Of a stretch of DNA of 64,000 nt, positions 1 to 9,020 are shown piece by piece (position 1 is the first letter of the stretch; each line of letters begins with the position of its first letter). The DNA comes from Chitinophagales bacterium (lineage in GTDB: Bacteria > Bacteroidota > Bacteroidia > Chitinophagales > Chitinophagaceae): contig JAJPKJ010000016.1 in NCBI GenBank assembly GCA_021323755.1, forward strand, positions 1 through 64,000, written 5' to 3'. A program made the translations under genes and the position numbers. The notes beneath the pieces are model-generated. The model had not been told where the DNA came from. It worked only from the letters and a program-made list of their open reading frames with translations, and searched no databases.

Positions 1-1131
1 CATCTTACTTTAATTCCTTATTTAAAAGCGGCAAAGGAATTAAAAACAAAACCCACCCAGCATAGCGTGAAATTATTAAGCCAGGAAGGAGTGAATCCCG
101 ATATCATCGTTTGCAGAACCGAAGAACCGCTATCCATGGATATTCGCAGGAAGATCGCATTGTTCTGTAACGTAAAGCCTGAAGCGGTAATTGAAGCAGC
201 TGATGCACCCACAATCTATGAAGTGCCATTGGCAATGATGCGGGAGAAACTGGATATCATTTGTTTGAAAAAACTGAATATTGCTGAATATCGAGAACCC
301 GAATTAACCAAGTGGAAAGAGTTCCTGGATAAATTAAAATATCCAAAAAGCAAAGTGACGATCGGATTAATCGGAAAATATATTGAATTACAAGACGCCT
401 ATAAATCAATACTCGAATCATTTATTCATGCTGGAGCCATCAATGAATGCAAAGTGCAGGTGGTTAATGTGCACAGCGAATTTATTACCGAAGATAATGT
501 TAGTGAAAAACTGTCCAATCTGGATGGATTGCTTGTTGCGCCTGGCTTTGGACATCGCGGAGTTGAAGGAAAAATCATTGCGGTGAAATATGCACGCGAA
601 AATAATCTTCCATTCTTCGGGATATGTTTGGGTATGCAAATGGCAGTAATTGAATTTGCCCGCAATGTGCTTGGATTGGTTGATGCTCATTCAACAGAGA
701 TGAATCCCAGCACACCTGATCCGGTAATTGACCTGATGGAAGAACAAAAAAAGATCACTGCAAAAGGGGGCACCATGCGACTCGGCGCTTACCCTTGCGT
801 CATTCAGGATGGAACTTTAGCAAAGGAAATTTACGGAAAGACCGAAATCACAGAACGTCATCGCCATCGTTGGGAATTTAATAATGCGTATTTACATCGA
901 TTTGAAAATGCGGGAATGATACCGAGCGGAAAAAACATAGAAAGTGGGTTGGTAGAAATCGTTGAACTTAATAACCACCCTTTTTTCATTGGAGTTCAAT
1001 ATCATCCCGAATTGAAAAGCACAGTTGAAAATCCACATCCTGTTTTTGTTCATTTCATTAAAGCAGCAAAAGAATTTGCTGAAAAAAGAAGCATGATCAA
1101 AAACCCCTTGCTTCAAAGTGAGATGATATAA
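1..1131 (+). CDS. pyrG: CTP synthase, C-terminal part (5' end outside window)
   Basis: CTP synthase makes CTP from UTP, ATP and glutamine-derived ammonia. The reading frame is open from base 1, so the gene starts upstream of the window. The visible part holds the end of the synthetase domain (EEPLSMDIRRKIALFC) and the whole class I glutamine amidotransferase domain: nucleophile Cys in GICLGMQ and the His/Glu pair in YHPELKS. The RHRHRWEFNN stretch is typical of the family. The GTG at 67 lies inside the domain and is not the start. The next gene, yidC, lies 133 bases downstream with its own promoter-like box. Identification is secure. Confidence 0.97.
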   Translation, partial: HLTLIPYLKAAKELKTKPTQHSVKLLSQEGVNPDIIVCRTEEPLSMDIRRKIALFCNVKPEAVIEAADAPTIYEVPLAMMREKLDIICLKKLNIAEYREPELTKWKEFLDKLKYPKSKVTIGLIGKYIELQDAYKSILESFIHAGAINECKVQVVNVHSEFITEDNVSEKLSNLDGLLVAPGFGHRGVEGKIIAVKYARENNLPFFGICLGMQMAVIEFARNVLGLVDAHSTEMNPSTPDPVIDLMEEQKKITAKGGTMRLGAYPCVIQDGTLAKEIYGKTEITERHRHRWEFNNAYLHRFENAGMIPSGKNIESGLVEIVELNNHPFFIGVQYHPELKSTVENPHPVFVHFIKAAKEFAEKRSMIKNPLLQSEMI

Positions 1132-1207
1132 ACACCGAGCTGAATAGAATTTCATTTACGCAGAATACCTTGGTAAATCTTAGATTAAATGAATCTTTCT
1201 TCCGAGT

Positions 1208-1237
1208 TCCGACTATCGGACTTTCCGACTATCTTTG
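1208..1237 (+). promoter_or_regulatory. Probable yidC promoter (-7 TATCTTTG) with direct repeat
   Basis: TATCTTTG at 1230-1237 matches the Bacteroidota -7 consensus TAnnTTTG and lies 27 bases before the yidC ATG. No clean TTTG is found at the -33 distance. The 9-mer CCGACTATC occurs twice (1209-1217 and 1226-1234 approximately), the second copy running into the -7 box, which could be a binding site or chance. Confidence 0.45.
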
Positions 1238-1264
1238 CACCTCTTTAAAATTTAATTAAAAAAT

Positions 1265-3091
1265 ATGGGTACGGATAGAAATACCATTATCGGATACGTG
1301 CTGCTTGGAATTCTTTTATTATCATACATTTTTCTTTCTACCAAAAACAGCCAGGAATTAGCGAAGCAAAAGAAGCTTTATGACGACTCTGTTGCGATTG
1401 CAAAGGCAAAACAGGATTCCATTGTCAGAAAAGCGGATACCGTTAAAACGCATATTGCTGTTTCGGCAGATACAAGCGGCTTTAATAAGGCTATCGGCGG
1501 GGTTGAACATTTGTTAACTGTGGAAAATGATGTTTTGAAGATTGTGTTCACCAATAAAGGAGCACAACCAAAGGAAGTTGAGTTGAAAAAATTCAACTCT
1601 TTTGACAGCACTGCGGTGAAGATAATCGATTCTTCCAGCAACACCAGGATTTCTTATCCCATTAACACTTCGGCTTCTCAATCCTCACAAATAACTGATC
1701 TGTTTTTTGATGACGGGCAATTGGTTAAAAATGCAGACGGAAGTCAGACTGTAAGTTACAGATTACCTGCACCCGGTGGAGAATCTGTTGTGCATCAATA
1801 TACCATTCCGGCAACAGGATATTTGATCAACTGGGATGTAGTGATCAATAATGCTGAAAAATTATTTACACAGAATGATTTCAATTTAGCCTGGCACGTT
1901 CAGTTAAAAAGAATTCAGAAGAATATTATTTACGAAAAACGTTTGTGTAATATTTGTTTTTATGAAGATGAAAATTTCGATTACATCTCTTCTCATACCG
2001 ATAAAAAATTTGAAAAACCGGTTCAATGGATTTCCGTCTCTCAACAGTTTTTCAATACGACATTAATAGCCAAAAATAATTTCACTTCCGGAAACGTCCA
2101 TTGGGCGCGTGATGCAACAGATACTTCAACGATACTGGGCAATTCCGATGCAAGTTTTCAATCAAAGATCACCTCAGGAAATTCAGCTACCATTCCTTTT
2201 CAGATCTATTACGGGCCTAATGATTATCACATTTTAAAAAGTGAGGCACCCGGAATGGACAGGATCATCAACCTGGGAAGGGATTTTTATTCTTTTGTTC
2301 GTCCGGTGAACGTGTATATCATAATGCCTGTTTTTGATTTCTTAAAAAAATTCACTGCCAATTATGGAATCGTGATCATGCTGCTTACTATTTTCATCAG
2401 GTTGCTTACATCGCCCTTGGTTTATACCAGTTATTTAAGTGGCGCAAAAATGAAAGCTTTAAAACCTGAAATAGATGCCTTGAAAAAACGACTTAATAAT
2501 GATCAGCAGCAGGTCGCCGTTGAGCAGATGAAATTATTCAGGGAATCCGGGGTAAATCAGTTCGGCGGTTGTATTCCGGCATTATTACAGATCCCGATCT
2601 TCTTTGCGTTATACAGTTTCTTCAATTCAAATGTTGAAATGCGCAGCCAGCCTTTTTTATGGTCCCATGATTTATCCGCTTATGACTCCATAGCAAATTT
2701 TGGATTCAGTATTCCTTTGTATGGGGATCATATCAGCCTATTCGGTCTGCTTGCGGTGGCAACAAGCTTTCTTATCACATTATATGGTATGAGTTTAACT
2801 CCCGATCAGAGTAATCCAACCATGAAATACATGCCATACATAATGCCGGTAATGTTGCTTTTCTTTTTCAATAATCTTCCATCAGCATTGACCTGGTATT
2901 ATACGGTTTCCAATCTGATCACCTTGCTTTTGCAATGGGTAATTCAAACCTATATCATCGATCATGATAAGATAATCGCACAACTGGCTGAAAATCGCAA
3001 AAAGCCAAAAGCAAAATCAAAATGGCAGGAGCGAATGGAGCAGATGCAGGAATCACAGAAAAAAATGCAACAATTAAAGAATAAAAAATAG
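1265..3091 (+). CDS. yidC: Membrane protein insertase YidC
   Basis: YidC inserts and folds inner-membrane proteins, alone or with SecYEG. The 608-residue protein shows an N-terminal transmembrane anchor (about residues 7-25), a large periplasmic domain (about 60-340), and the conserved C-terminal core of five membrane helices starting near 350. The hydrophilic-groove arginine is visible as Arg379 in FIRLLTSPLVY. The tail is basic and Gln/Lys/Met-rich (KWQERMEQMQ), as expected for a ribosome-contacting end. The length and long P1 domain fit the Gram-negative form. It stands alone between pyrG and a secreted unknown. Confidence 0.97.
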   Translation: MGTDRNTIIGYVLLGILLLSYIFLSTKNSQELAKQKKLYDDSVAIAKAKQDSIVRKADTVKTHIAVSADTSGFNKAIGGVEHLLTVENDVLKIVFTNKGAQPKEVELKKFNSFDSTAVKIIDSSSNTRISYPINTSASQSSQITDLFFDDGQLVKNADGSQTVSYRLPAPGGESVVHQYTIPATGYLINWDVVINNAEKLFTQNDFNLAWHVQLKRIQKNIIYEKRLCNICFYEDENFDYISSHTDKKFEKPVQWISVSQQFFNTTLIAKNNFTSGNVHWARDATDTSTILGNSDASFQSKITSGNSATIPFQIYYGPNDYHILKSEAPGMDRIINLGRDFYSFVRPVNVYIIMPVFDFLKKFTANYGIVIMLLTIFIRLLTSPLVYTSYLSGAKMKALKPEIDALKKRLNNDQQQVAVEQMKLFRESGVNQFGGCIPALLQIPIFFALYSFFNSNVEMRSQPFLWSHDLSAYDSIANFGFSIPLYGDHISLFGLLAVATSFLITLYGMSLTPDQSNPTMKYMPYIMPVMLLFFFNNLPSALTWYYTVSNLITLLLQWVIQTYIIDHDKIIAQLAENRKKPKAKSKWQERMEQMQESQKKMQQLKNKK

Positions 3092-3171
3092 TTAATCATT
3101 TTCTTTTCTTAAACGTTTCGGTGATAACATAATCCAATCTTGGTTTAAGATTTGACACTATATTATTAGAA

Positions 3172-3825
3172 ATGAAAATTCTCGCCTGCATATTATTAAC
3201 CTTTTTTTTGTTGAGCGCCTCAGCAATTAGTTCTGCTCAGAAGAAGATCTCCGATTTTAGTATTGTTTATGATTATTCCATTGCGACCAAAAGCTCCGCG
3301 AAACCCATAACAGGAACGAATACGATCTATGTGAAAGGGAATATGACCAGATCTGAAGTATCTACTGCTTCCTTTTCTTCTACAATAATTCAGGATGTAA
3401 CGACCGGAACCGCTGTGATATTAAGAGAAGTGAGCGGGCAAAAGATTTTGATCAGACTTTCATCAACGGATTGGCAACAAATGAACGCCACAAGTGCAGG
3501 AATAACTTTTACCAATACTGAGGAAACAAAGACAATCGCGGGATACAAGTGCATAAAAGCAACGGCTAAATCAAAAGATGGTTCAGATTATTCGGTCTTC
3601 TATACATCAGAATTGGTGGTTGATAACAAAGAATACAATCCTAAATTCAGTCTTCTTACCGGGTTGCCGTTGGAATATGAATTAACGAAAGATGGGGTCA
3701 CGATAAAATATACAGTCTCCAAAATAAATCTCAATCCTGTTCCTGCTTCCAAATTCGATATTCCTAAAAGCGGTTACCGCGAAATGACTTACGCGGAAAG
3801 CAAGAAACTAAATATCGGAGGATAA
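3172..3825 (+). CDS. Secreted protein of unknown function (GLPGLI/DUF4412-like)
   Basis: 217 residues with a clear signal peptide (hydrophobic 5-18, cleavage likely after SAISSAQ). The mature part is beta-rich and has the pattern IAGYKCIKATAKS followed by an FYTSEL segment and a LTGLPLEYEL segment, resembling Bacteroidota periplasmic proteins annotated as DUF4412 or GLPGLI; that link is inference from pattern only. It sits 80 bases after yidC and is tail-to-tail with another small secreted protein. Location periplasm or outer membrane; function unknown. Confidence 0.75.
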   Translation: MKILACILLTFFLLSASAISSAQKKISDFSIVYDYSIATKSSAKPITGTNTIYVKGNMTRSEVSTASFSSTIIQDVTTGTAVILREVSGQKILIRLSSTDWQQMNATSAGITFTNTEETKTIAGYKCIKATAKSKDGSDYSVFYTSELVVDNKEYNPKFSLLTGLPLEYELTKDGVTIKYTVSKINLNPVPASKFDIPKSGYREMTYAESKKLNIGG

Positions 3826-3830
3826 AAAAA

Positions 3831-4184
3831 TTATTTGTGCATGGCAATTTTCAGATCAAGCATCTGTAAATTTCCTTTTGCGGGAGTGATACTGAATGTA
3901 GCCGTATTGACCTTGTACTTGTAAGGAAGAATATAAGTGGTGTTTCCTTTTTGATAGGTTACAATGGTATTTAATTCAAGGGAAGATCTGTCCTTTTGTT
4001 GACTGAATACATGACTACCTGAAAATGCATATCCATTTCTTAGCGTAAAAGGAGAAGTTACTTTGAGCGGTACGAAATTACTCTTGGCCGGCGTGTTTTT
4101 CTTTTTGTCTTTATTTCCGCCCTTGCTTGCAAAAGCCAATCCGACGATTATCAATAAAGATGTAAAAACAAAAAGATGCCTCAT
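3831..4184 (-). CDS. Small secreted protein, unknown function
   Basis: 117 residues from the ATG at 4184, with a signal peptide (MRHLFVFTSLLIIVGLAFAS), a Lys-rich patch (GGNKDKKKN) and a beta-rich remainder ending LKIAMHK. An in-frame ATG further upstream at 4220 would put about 12 polar residues before the signal peptide; the promoter-like box at 4228-4235 makes the inner start more likely. I do not recognise the family. It converges with the preceding gene, with only five bases between the stops. Confidence 0.7.
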   Translation of the reverse strand: MRHLFVFTSLLIIVGLAFASKGGNKDKKKNTPAKSNFVPLKVTSPFTLRNGYAFSGSHVFSQQKDRSSLELNTIVTYQKGNTTYILPYKYKVNTATFSITPAKGNLQMLDLKIAMHK

Positions 4185-4227
4185 CAATTCTTTCACTCGT
4201 ATCGTAGTTGTGGTAATCATTCAGCTG

Positions 4228-4235
4228 CAAATATA
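4228..4235 (-). promoter_or_regulatory. Probable -7 element for the small secreted protein
   Basis: On the minus strand this reads TATATTTG, a full match to TAnnTTTG. Transcription would begin close to 4221, giving a leader of about 37 bases before the ATG at 4184. No matching -33 TTTG is visible. Confidence 0.4.
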
Positions 4236-4397
4236 ATAAAAAATATTGGGTATTTTTTAACCACTCATCCTAAACTTTAATGTTTCTTTAACGATTGGTT
4301 TTTTAGCAGTTATCCAAGACTTTTTTATCAACAAATACCCTTATAATGTGCATTATACGATCCAGATTAAAAAATAGTTGCCAAACGGTTTAAAAAG

Positions 4398-4428
4398 TTT
4401 GTAATAAGAGTTTTATGGTTTACTTTAG
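4398..4428 (+). promoter_or_regulatory. Probable promoter of the TPR gene
   Basis: TTTG at 4398-4401, a 19-base spacer, then TACTTTAG at 4421-4428 (one mismatch to TAnnTTTG). The ATG of the TPR gene follows 14 bases later. Confidence 0.45.
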
Positions 4429-4442
4429 AATCAGTTTAATCC

Positions 4443-5864
4443 ATGAAGCAAAATCCTTCACACCAGGACAACGATGAAATAAAAGAATTGCTTAAGCAAT
4501 TTCAAAACTTGCAGGCAGGTCGCAGTAATTCTTTTTTGAACGAAGATGCCTTCGAAAAAATAATAGATTATTTTGATGAAACTGAAAATCTCAAAAGCGC
4601 TATTGAAGCGGTAGAGCTGGGCATTGAGCAATATCCATATTCCTCATTGCTATTGATAAAGAAAGCAGACCTGATGATTGCCACCCGCCGTTATGATAAA
4701 GCATTAAAGATTTTAGAGAAGGCTGAACTCCTGGATGGAAGTGATATCAACATCTATATTTTGAAGACCGACGCATACCTGGCACTTGATCAGCAGGAAA
4801 AGGCAGTGGCTTTGCTTGAAAATGCATTGCAACATTTCGAAGGAGCGGAAAGAATTGAATTGTTATTTGAACTGGCAGACGTTTATGATGATTATGAAGA
4901 ATTCGATAAGATCTTTGATTGCCTGAAATTGATCCTTGAACAAGATCCCAATAATGAAGAGGCGTTGTATAAGATCTGCTTTTGGACCGACTTCACCGGA
5001 AGAAATGAAGAGAGCATCAAATTGCATCAGAAAATAATAGACGACTATCCTTACAATGAATTGGGATGGTTTAATCTTGCGGCTGCTTACCAGGGTTTGA
5101 AATTATATGAAAAAGCAATAGACGCTTATAAATACGCGGTCACCATTGACGAGAAATTAGACTATGCTTACCGCAATATGGCGGATGCATATATTCGATT
5201 AAGAAAATACCGTGATGCCATCGAGTCTTTGGAAAAAGTGATCGAACTCTCAAGACCGGAAGATGTGATCTATGAAGCGATCGGGCATTGTTACGACAAA
5301 TTAAGAAATTATGCGCAAGCCCGATTTTATTATCGTAAAGCATCGCATCTTAATGCCGATGACAGTAAATTATATTACAAAATCGCCTGCACTTATCTGA
5401 ACGAGCAACAGTGGGCCAATGCCATTAAACAATTGGAAAATGCACTGCGCATCTCTTCCAAACAGCCAGAATACAATTTAGCAATGGGAGAATGTAAAAT
5501 GCAGTTAGGCAATTTCCGCGATGCCATTCAATTTTTTTCTAATGTCGTAAGAATTCGGCCCAAAAATGTTTCCGGTTGGGATGCTTTGATAAGATGTCTT
5601 TATGTTGGCGGCTTTTATGAAGAAGCGCTCGAACAGGCACAGTCCGCAATTCGCATCACAAATGGGAAAGCTGTTTTTATTTTTTATTCAAGCGCAATTT
5701 GTTTTGCCCTCGGAAAAACAAAAGAAGGTCTTTTGCAATTGGAAAAAGCAATGGCAAAATCTCCGAAATTGTTAAAAAAACTGATCGAACTCAATCCGGT
5801 GATATTGCAGTATCAATCGGTGGTTGATGTTATTGCAGGATACAAAAGAAAAAAATCATTTTAA
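4443..5864 (+). CDS. Tetratricopeptide repeat protein
   Basis: 473 residues with no signal peptide or membrane segment, made almost wholly of TPR units from about residue 35 to 460. Typical repeats end in motifs such as RRYDKALKILEKAELLD, KLYEKAIDAYKYAVTID and RKYRDAIESLEKVIELS. The protein is acidic at its N-terminus and basic at the very C-terminus (YKRKKSF). TPR arrays act as protein-binding scaffolds in the cytoplasm; the partner cannot be read from context because the neighbours are unrelated. A monocistronic unit is likely, with its own promoter. Confidence 0.9.
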   Translation: MKQNPSHQDNDEIKELLKQFQNLQAGRSNSFLNEDAFEKIIDYFDETENLKSAIEAVELGIEQYPYSSLLLIKKADLMIATRRYDKALKILEKAELLDGSDINIYILKTDAYLALDQQEKAVALLENALQHFEGAERIELLFELADVYDDYEEFDKIFDCLKLILEQDPNNEEALYKICFWTDFTGRNEESIKLHQKIIDDYPYNELGWFNLAAAYQGLKLYEKAIDAYKYAVTIDEKLDYAYRNMADAYIRLRKYRDAIESLEKVIELSRPEDVIYEAIGHCYDKLRNYAQARFYYRKASHLNADDSKLYYKIACTYLNEQQWANAIKQLENALRISSKQPEYNLAMGECKMQLGNFRDAIQFFSNVVRIRPKNVSGWDALIRCLYVGGFYEEALEQAQSAIRITNGKAVFIFYSSAICFALGKTKEGLLQLEKAMAKSPKLLKKLIELNPVILQYQSVVDVIAGYKRKKSF

Positions 5865-5885
5865 CATATTCACCCCAGATTTACT

Positions 5886-5906
5886 AGTCTACCTATTTAA
5901 TAGACT
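5886..5906. repeat. Inverted repeat AGTCTA/TAGACT upstream of comA-like gene
   Basis: A 6-base inverted repeat with a 9-base spacer (AGTCTA at 5886-5891, TAGACT at 5901-5906). It touches the -33 region of the downstream promoter. It could be an operator or a weak terminator for the TPR gene; no U-run follows, so a terminator is less likely. Confidence 0.3.
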
Positions 5907-5937
5907 TTAATTGGTAATAGATTCTTCCTTATTTTTG
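5906..5937 (+). promoter_or_regulatory. Probable promoter of comA-like/aroE operon
   Basis: TTTA at 5906-5909, a 20-base spacer, and TATTTTTG at 5930-5937, a full -7 match. Expected transcription start near 5944, giving a leader of about 30 bases before the ATG at 5974. Confidence 0.5.
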
Positions 5938-5973
5938 CTTCCCAACCTGTTTTAAAAAGAAATTGAACCAATA

Positions 5974-6747
5974 ATGAATTTTAATTTAACCCAAATTCCT
6001 GAACGAATCTCCAAGCCAAGAAAAAGCGGAATAACGATGGTGATGGATAAAGGACTTAGCACGGAAGAGGCAAAGAATTTTTTAAGCATTTCTGGTCCGC
6101 ACGTAGACATCGTCAAACTGGGCTTTGGAACTTCTTTTGTTACGCCAAATTTGCGAGACAAGATAGATGTTTATGCTTCCCATGATATACCGGTCTATTT
6201 TGGCGGTACATTATTCGAAGCGTTCCTGATCAGAAACCAGTTTGACGATTACCTGAATGTTTGTAAAGAATATGGAATCAAATACATGGAAGTTAGTGAT
6301 GGTTCTATAGATATTCCACATGCTGAAAAATGTGGTTATATTGAAAAACTCACCAAGTACGGAACGGTGCTGAGTGAAGTGGGCAGCAAAGACGCGGAGC
6401 ATATCATTCCTCCCTATAAATGGATCGAATTAATGCGCGCAGAATTGAATGCAGGTTCTTCATATGTCATCGCAGAAGCACGTGAAGCCGGAACAGTGGG
6501 AATTTATCGCGGAAGTGGCGAAGTGCGTGAAGGATTGGTGCAGGAGATCCTTACCCAGATCCCGGAGGAAAAAATACTATGGGAAGCGCCGCAAAAATCT
6601 CAACAATTATATTTTATCGAACTGATCGGTTGCAATGTTAACCTTGGGAATATTGCACCCTCAGAAGTGATAGCCCTTGAATCTATGCGTCTTGGTTTGC
6701 GCGGCGATACATTTCATTTATTTCTCAATAAAAAGCAATCAAAGTGA
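5974..6747 (+). CDS. Phosphosulfolactate synthase-like protein (ComA family)
   Basis: 257 residues matching the ComA family, which adds sulfite to phosphoenolpyruvate to form (R)-phosphosulfolactate, first known from coenzyme M synthesis. Family-like stretches are GITMVMDKGLS near the N-terminus, the VDIVKLGFGTSFV strand, IKYMEVSDGSIDIP, and EAREAGTVGIYRGSGEVR, arranged as in a TIM barrel. Bacteroidota do not make coenzyme M; several make sulfonolipids from cysteate, so a role in C3-sulfonate supply is an inference. No ComB, ComC or capnine-synthase gene is adjacent. The stop codon overlaps the start of aroE by four bases, so the two are co-translated. Confidence 0.85.
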   Translation: MNFNLTQIPERISKPRKSGITMVMDKGLSTEEAKNFLSISGPHVDIVKLGFGTSFVTPNLRDKIDVYASHDIPVYFGGTLFEAFLIRNQFDDYLNVCKEYGIKYMEVSDGSIDIPHAEKCGYIEKLTKYGTVLSEVGSKDAEHIIPPYKWIELMRAELNAGSSYVIAEAREAGTVGIYRGSGEVREGLVQEILTQIPEEKILWEAPQKSQQLYFIELIGCNVNLGNIAPSEVIALESMRLGLRGDTFHLFLNKKQSK

Positions 6748-7481
6748 AAAAATTTGGCTTGATAGGGTTTCCGTTGAGCCATTCATTTTCCCAAAAATAT
6801 TTTTCTGAAAAATTCAAAAGGGAAAATATTGCAGATTGTGTTTACGAAAATTTTTCTATCTCCTCGATTAGTGAGTTAGACGTCATTCTTAGCAATAACC
6901 CGGAACTCTTGGGCTTAAACGTAACCATTCCTTACAAGCGGGCTGTTATAGATTATTTGGACAATCCTGTCAATACTTTGCCCATCAAGGCTTGCAATTG
7001 CATAAAAATAAAAAATGGCAAATTAACCGGCTATAACACGGATATCATTGGTTTCAGAAAATCTTTACTTACCCATCTCCAGCCCATTCATAAAAATGCG
7101 CTGATCCTTGGCAATGGCGGCGCTACAGAAGCGGTGAAATATGTACTGGCTGGATTAAATATTGATTTTTCCATTGTGAGCAGAAAAAGGCAAAACGATG
7201 CTACCTATACTTATGAAGATCTATCAAAAGAAATCATTCAGAAAAATCTACTGATTGTTAATGCCACGCCCGTTGGAATGTTCCCTCACGTTGATGAATG
7301 CCCCAAAATCAATTATGAGTTCTTAACTGAGCGCCATTACTTGTTTGACCTCATTTACAATCCTGCTGAAACACTATTCCTCAAAAAAGGGAAGGAGCGT
7401 GGTGCGACCATTAAGAACGGTTATGAGATGCTGGTGATTCAGGCTGAAGAAAGCTGGAGGATCTGGAACGAAATGAATTGA
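6744..7481 (+). CDS. aroE: Shikimate dehydrogenase
   Basis: Reduces 3-dehydroshikimate to shikimate with NADPH in the aromatic amino acid pathway. The 245-residue protein shows the substrate serines in GFPLSHSFSQ (Ser12, Ser14), the catalytic Lys65 in NVTIPYK, Asp100 in GYNTD, and the nucleotide loop GNGGATEAV (about 123-131). It begins with GTG at 6744, overlapping the stop of the preceding gene (GTGA), so translation is coupled. It is at the short end of the AroE range. Confidence 0.93.
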   Translation: MKKFGLIGFPLSHSFSQKYFSEKFKRENIADCVYENFSISSISELDVILSNNPELLGLNVTIPYKRAVIDYLDNPVNTLPIKACNCIKIKNGKLTGYNTDIIGFRKSLLTHLQPIHKNALILGNGGATEAVKYVLAGLNIDFSIVSRKRQNDATYTYEDLSKEIIQKNLLIVNATPVGMFPHVDECPKINYEFLTERHYLFDLIYNPAETLFLKKGKERGATIKNGYEMLVIQAEESWRIWNEMN

Positions 7482-7485
7482 ATTG

Positions 7486-7923
7486 TCATTTCAGATGGGT
7501 CAGCCTTTCTATAAATTTCTCCGGGACAGCAGTGATTTTCTTGAGTTGATAATCATAACAGACCATTCCGGTTTTGGCTTTAGCAACCAGGACATTTTTT
7601 TCGGTTGATCCCTTTTCCAGTTTATAAAAAATATCAAAAGAGACCTTTGAAAATTCGCCCGCTGCCACAGACACCTTTATTTTATCGCCGTAAAAAATTT
7701 CGTTTTTAAATTCTATGGCAACATCACTCATGATGAGCCCCTTGCCTTCAATATCGAATTCTTGGTAGCGGTGGTATTGTAAGAACTGCACTCTTGCTTC
7801 ATGGATAAGCGATAGAAAAACATCATTGCCTACATGATTTCCGTAATTCAGATCAGTTATACGAATAGGTATCTCCGTTATGAATGAAAATTGGTCTGGC
7901 ATTTCAATTTTAATTCTCCCCAT
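7486..7923 (-). CDS. Hotdog-fold acyl-CoA thioesterase
   Basis: 145 residues with the 4-hydroxybenzoyl-CoA thioesterase fold. The signature is RITDLNYGNHVGNDVFLSLIHEAR near residues 21-44: a long helix after the NHVGN turn. In YbgC-type enzymes the second Asp of the D-x-D motif is catalytic; here that position is Asn (DLN), as in the subfamily with the LNYGNHVG signature, so the substrate and mechanism may differ. Hydrolysis of fatty acyl-CoA is the likely activity, by family. The start overlaps the end of rdgB by 14 bases, so both are probably one transcript. Confidence 0.85.
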   Translation of the reverse strand: MGRIKIEMPDQFSFITEIPIRITDLNYGNHVGNDVFLSLIHEARVQFLQYHRYQEFDIEGKGLIMSDVAIEFKNEIFYGDKIKVSVAAGEFSKVSFDIFYKLEKGSTEKNVLVAKAKTGMVCYDYQLKKITAVPEKFIERLTHLK

Positions 7924-8500
7924 AAGATTGTTGTAAAAATTGGATCAGCTTATCCACTGCTTTTTTGCGATGGCTAAAAAGATTTTTCTCTTCAAGGGTC
8001 ATTTCAGCAAAGGTTTTGTCCGATCCCTCTGGAATGAAAACAGGATCATATCCAAACCCGTTCTTCCCCATTGCGGTTGAAATTATTTTTCCTTCACAGA
8101 CCCCTTCAAAAAAATATTCTTTCTCATCAAGTATCAGCGAAATCACCGTTCTGAATCTGGCATCGCGGTTTGGTTCATTTTCTAATTTGCTTAATAACTT
8201 TTCAATATTTTTTTCGAACGCCCTGTCTTCCCCCGCATATCGCGCACTTCTCACGCCAGGTTCGCCGTTTAATGCGTCAACTTCCAACCCGGTGTCTTCA
8301 CTAAAACAATTTTTTCCGGTCATTTGATGAATTGTTCTTGATTTTGCTGTCGCGTTTTCCGGTAATGTGGGATAGGGTTCAGGAATATCAATATCAATCC
8401 CTGCTTCTTTCAAACTCATCACTTTAATAACATTCCCGATCACAGATTGTATCTCTTCAACTTTATGTTGATTATTGGTCGCGAAAATTAATGTTATCAT
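7910..8500 (-). CDS. rdgB: Non-canonical purine NTP pyrophosphatase, RdgB/HAM1 family
   Basis: Removes dITP, ITP and XTP from the nucleotide pool by hydrolysis to monophosphates. 196 residues with the family motifs in order: FATNNQHKVEEI at the N-terminus, SEDTGLEVDALNGEPGVRSARYAG near residue 70, GFGYDPVF near 150 and SHRKKAVDKL near the C-terminus. The catalytic Asp and Lys in these motifs are present. It ends overlapping the thioesterase gene and lies 17 bases after an unknown gene on the same strand. Confidence 0.95.
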   Translation of the reverse strand: MITLIFATNNQHKVEEIQSVIGNVIKVMSLKEAGIDIDIPEPYPTLPENATAKSRTIHQMTGKNCFSEDTGLEVDALNGEPGVRSARYAGEDRAFEKNIEKLLSKLENEPNRDARFRTVISLILDEKEYFFEGVCEGKIISTAMGKNGFGYDPVFIPEGSDKTFAEMTLEEKNLFSHRKKAVDKLIQFLQQSYGEN

Positions 8501-8517
8501 TTTAGGTAATCCTCATT

Positions 8518-9012
8518 TCAAACTTCAAATAGTTGTCTCAGACAAACCCATAATTTGCTTTTCAGCAATTTACTTTCATGTGTTTCCCCATCAAGCTCGT
8601 TCAATGAGGGAGCGCAAACATACGTGCAGCCATCATAAGCTTGTAATTTGAATTGGGGGAAATTGAAAGGCAATTTGATATCAACCGATTCCAATCCAAA
8701 TAAAATAAGTATTTGCGGATGCAGTTGCAGTTTCAATTCATGAATGAGCACGGGGTGTGCAGCATGATTGACGATGGCGATATCAGCAATATTCATTTTA
8801 CAAGCCTCAAGCATTTTGGTGATAAAAAGCAAATGTTTATCGGCAATAAAAACGGCATCGGCATCCTTTGTAACGAAAGTTATTTTTTTTTGATTGTTGC
8901 CAAGAAATTTATACCGCTGTGTTTTATTTTGAATCTCACTTCCATCCACCAAAACATTTTTATATAAGGCTGCAGTAACAATTCCGGGAAGATGAACATT
9001 ATCAATACTCAT
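8518..9012 (-). CDS. Conserved hypothetical protein (possible HolD/psi-like fold)
   Basis: 164 residues without signal peptide or membrane segments. Visible pattern: strand-rich start, the stretch LLFITKMLEACKMNIADIAIVNH in the middle (cut here by repeats of helix then strand), a strand ILILFGLESVDI, and a C-terminal LLKSKLWVCLRQLFEV helix. This layout recalls the small UDG-like fold of DNA polymerase III psi, where a central conserved kinase-like strand pair precedes a C-terminal aromatic helix; that is a guess from pattern, not a recognised domain. First gene of a minus-strand set with rdgB and a thioesterase. Confidence 0.65.
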   Translation of the reverse strand: MSIDNVHLPGIVTAALYKNVLVDGSEIQNKTQRYKFLGNNQKKITFVTKDADAVFIADKHLLFITKMLEACKMNIADIAIVNHAAHPVLIHELKLQLHPQILILFGLESVDIKLPFNFPQFKLQAYDGCTYVCAPSLNELDGETHESKLLKSKLWVCLRQLFEV

Positions 9013-9020
9013 AAAAAGCT

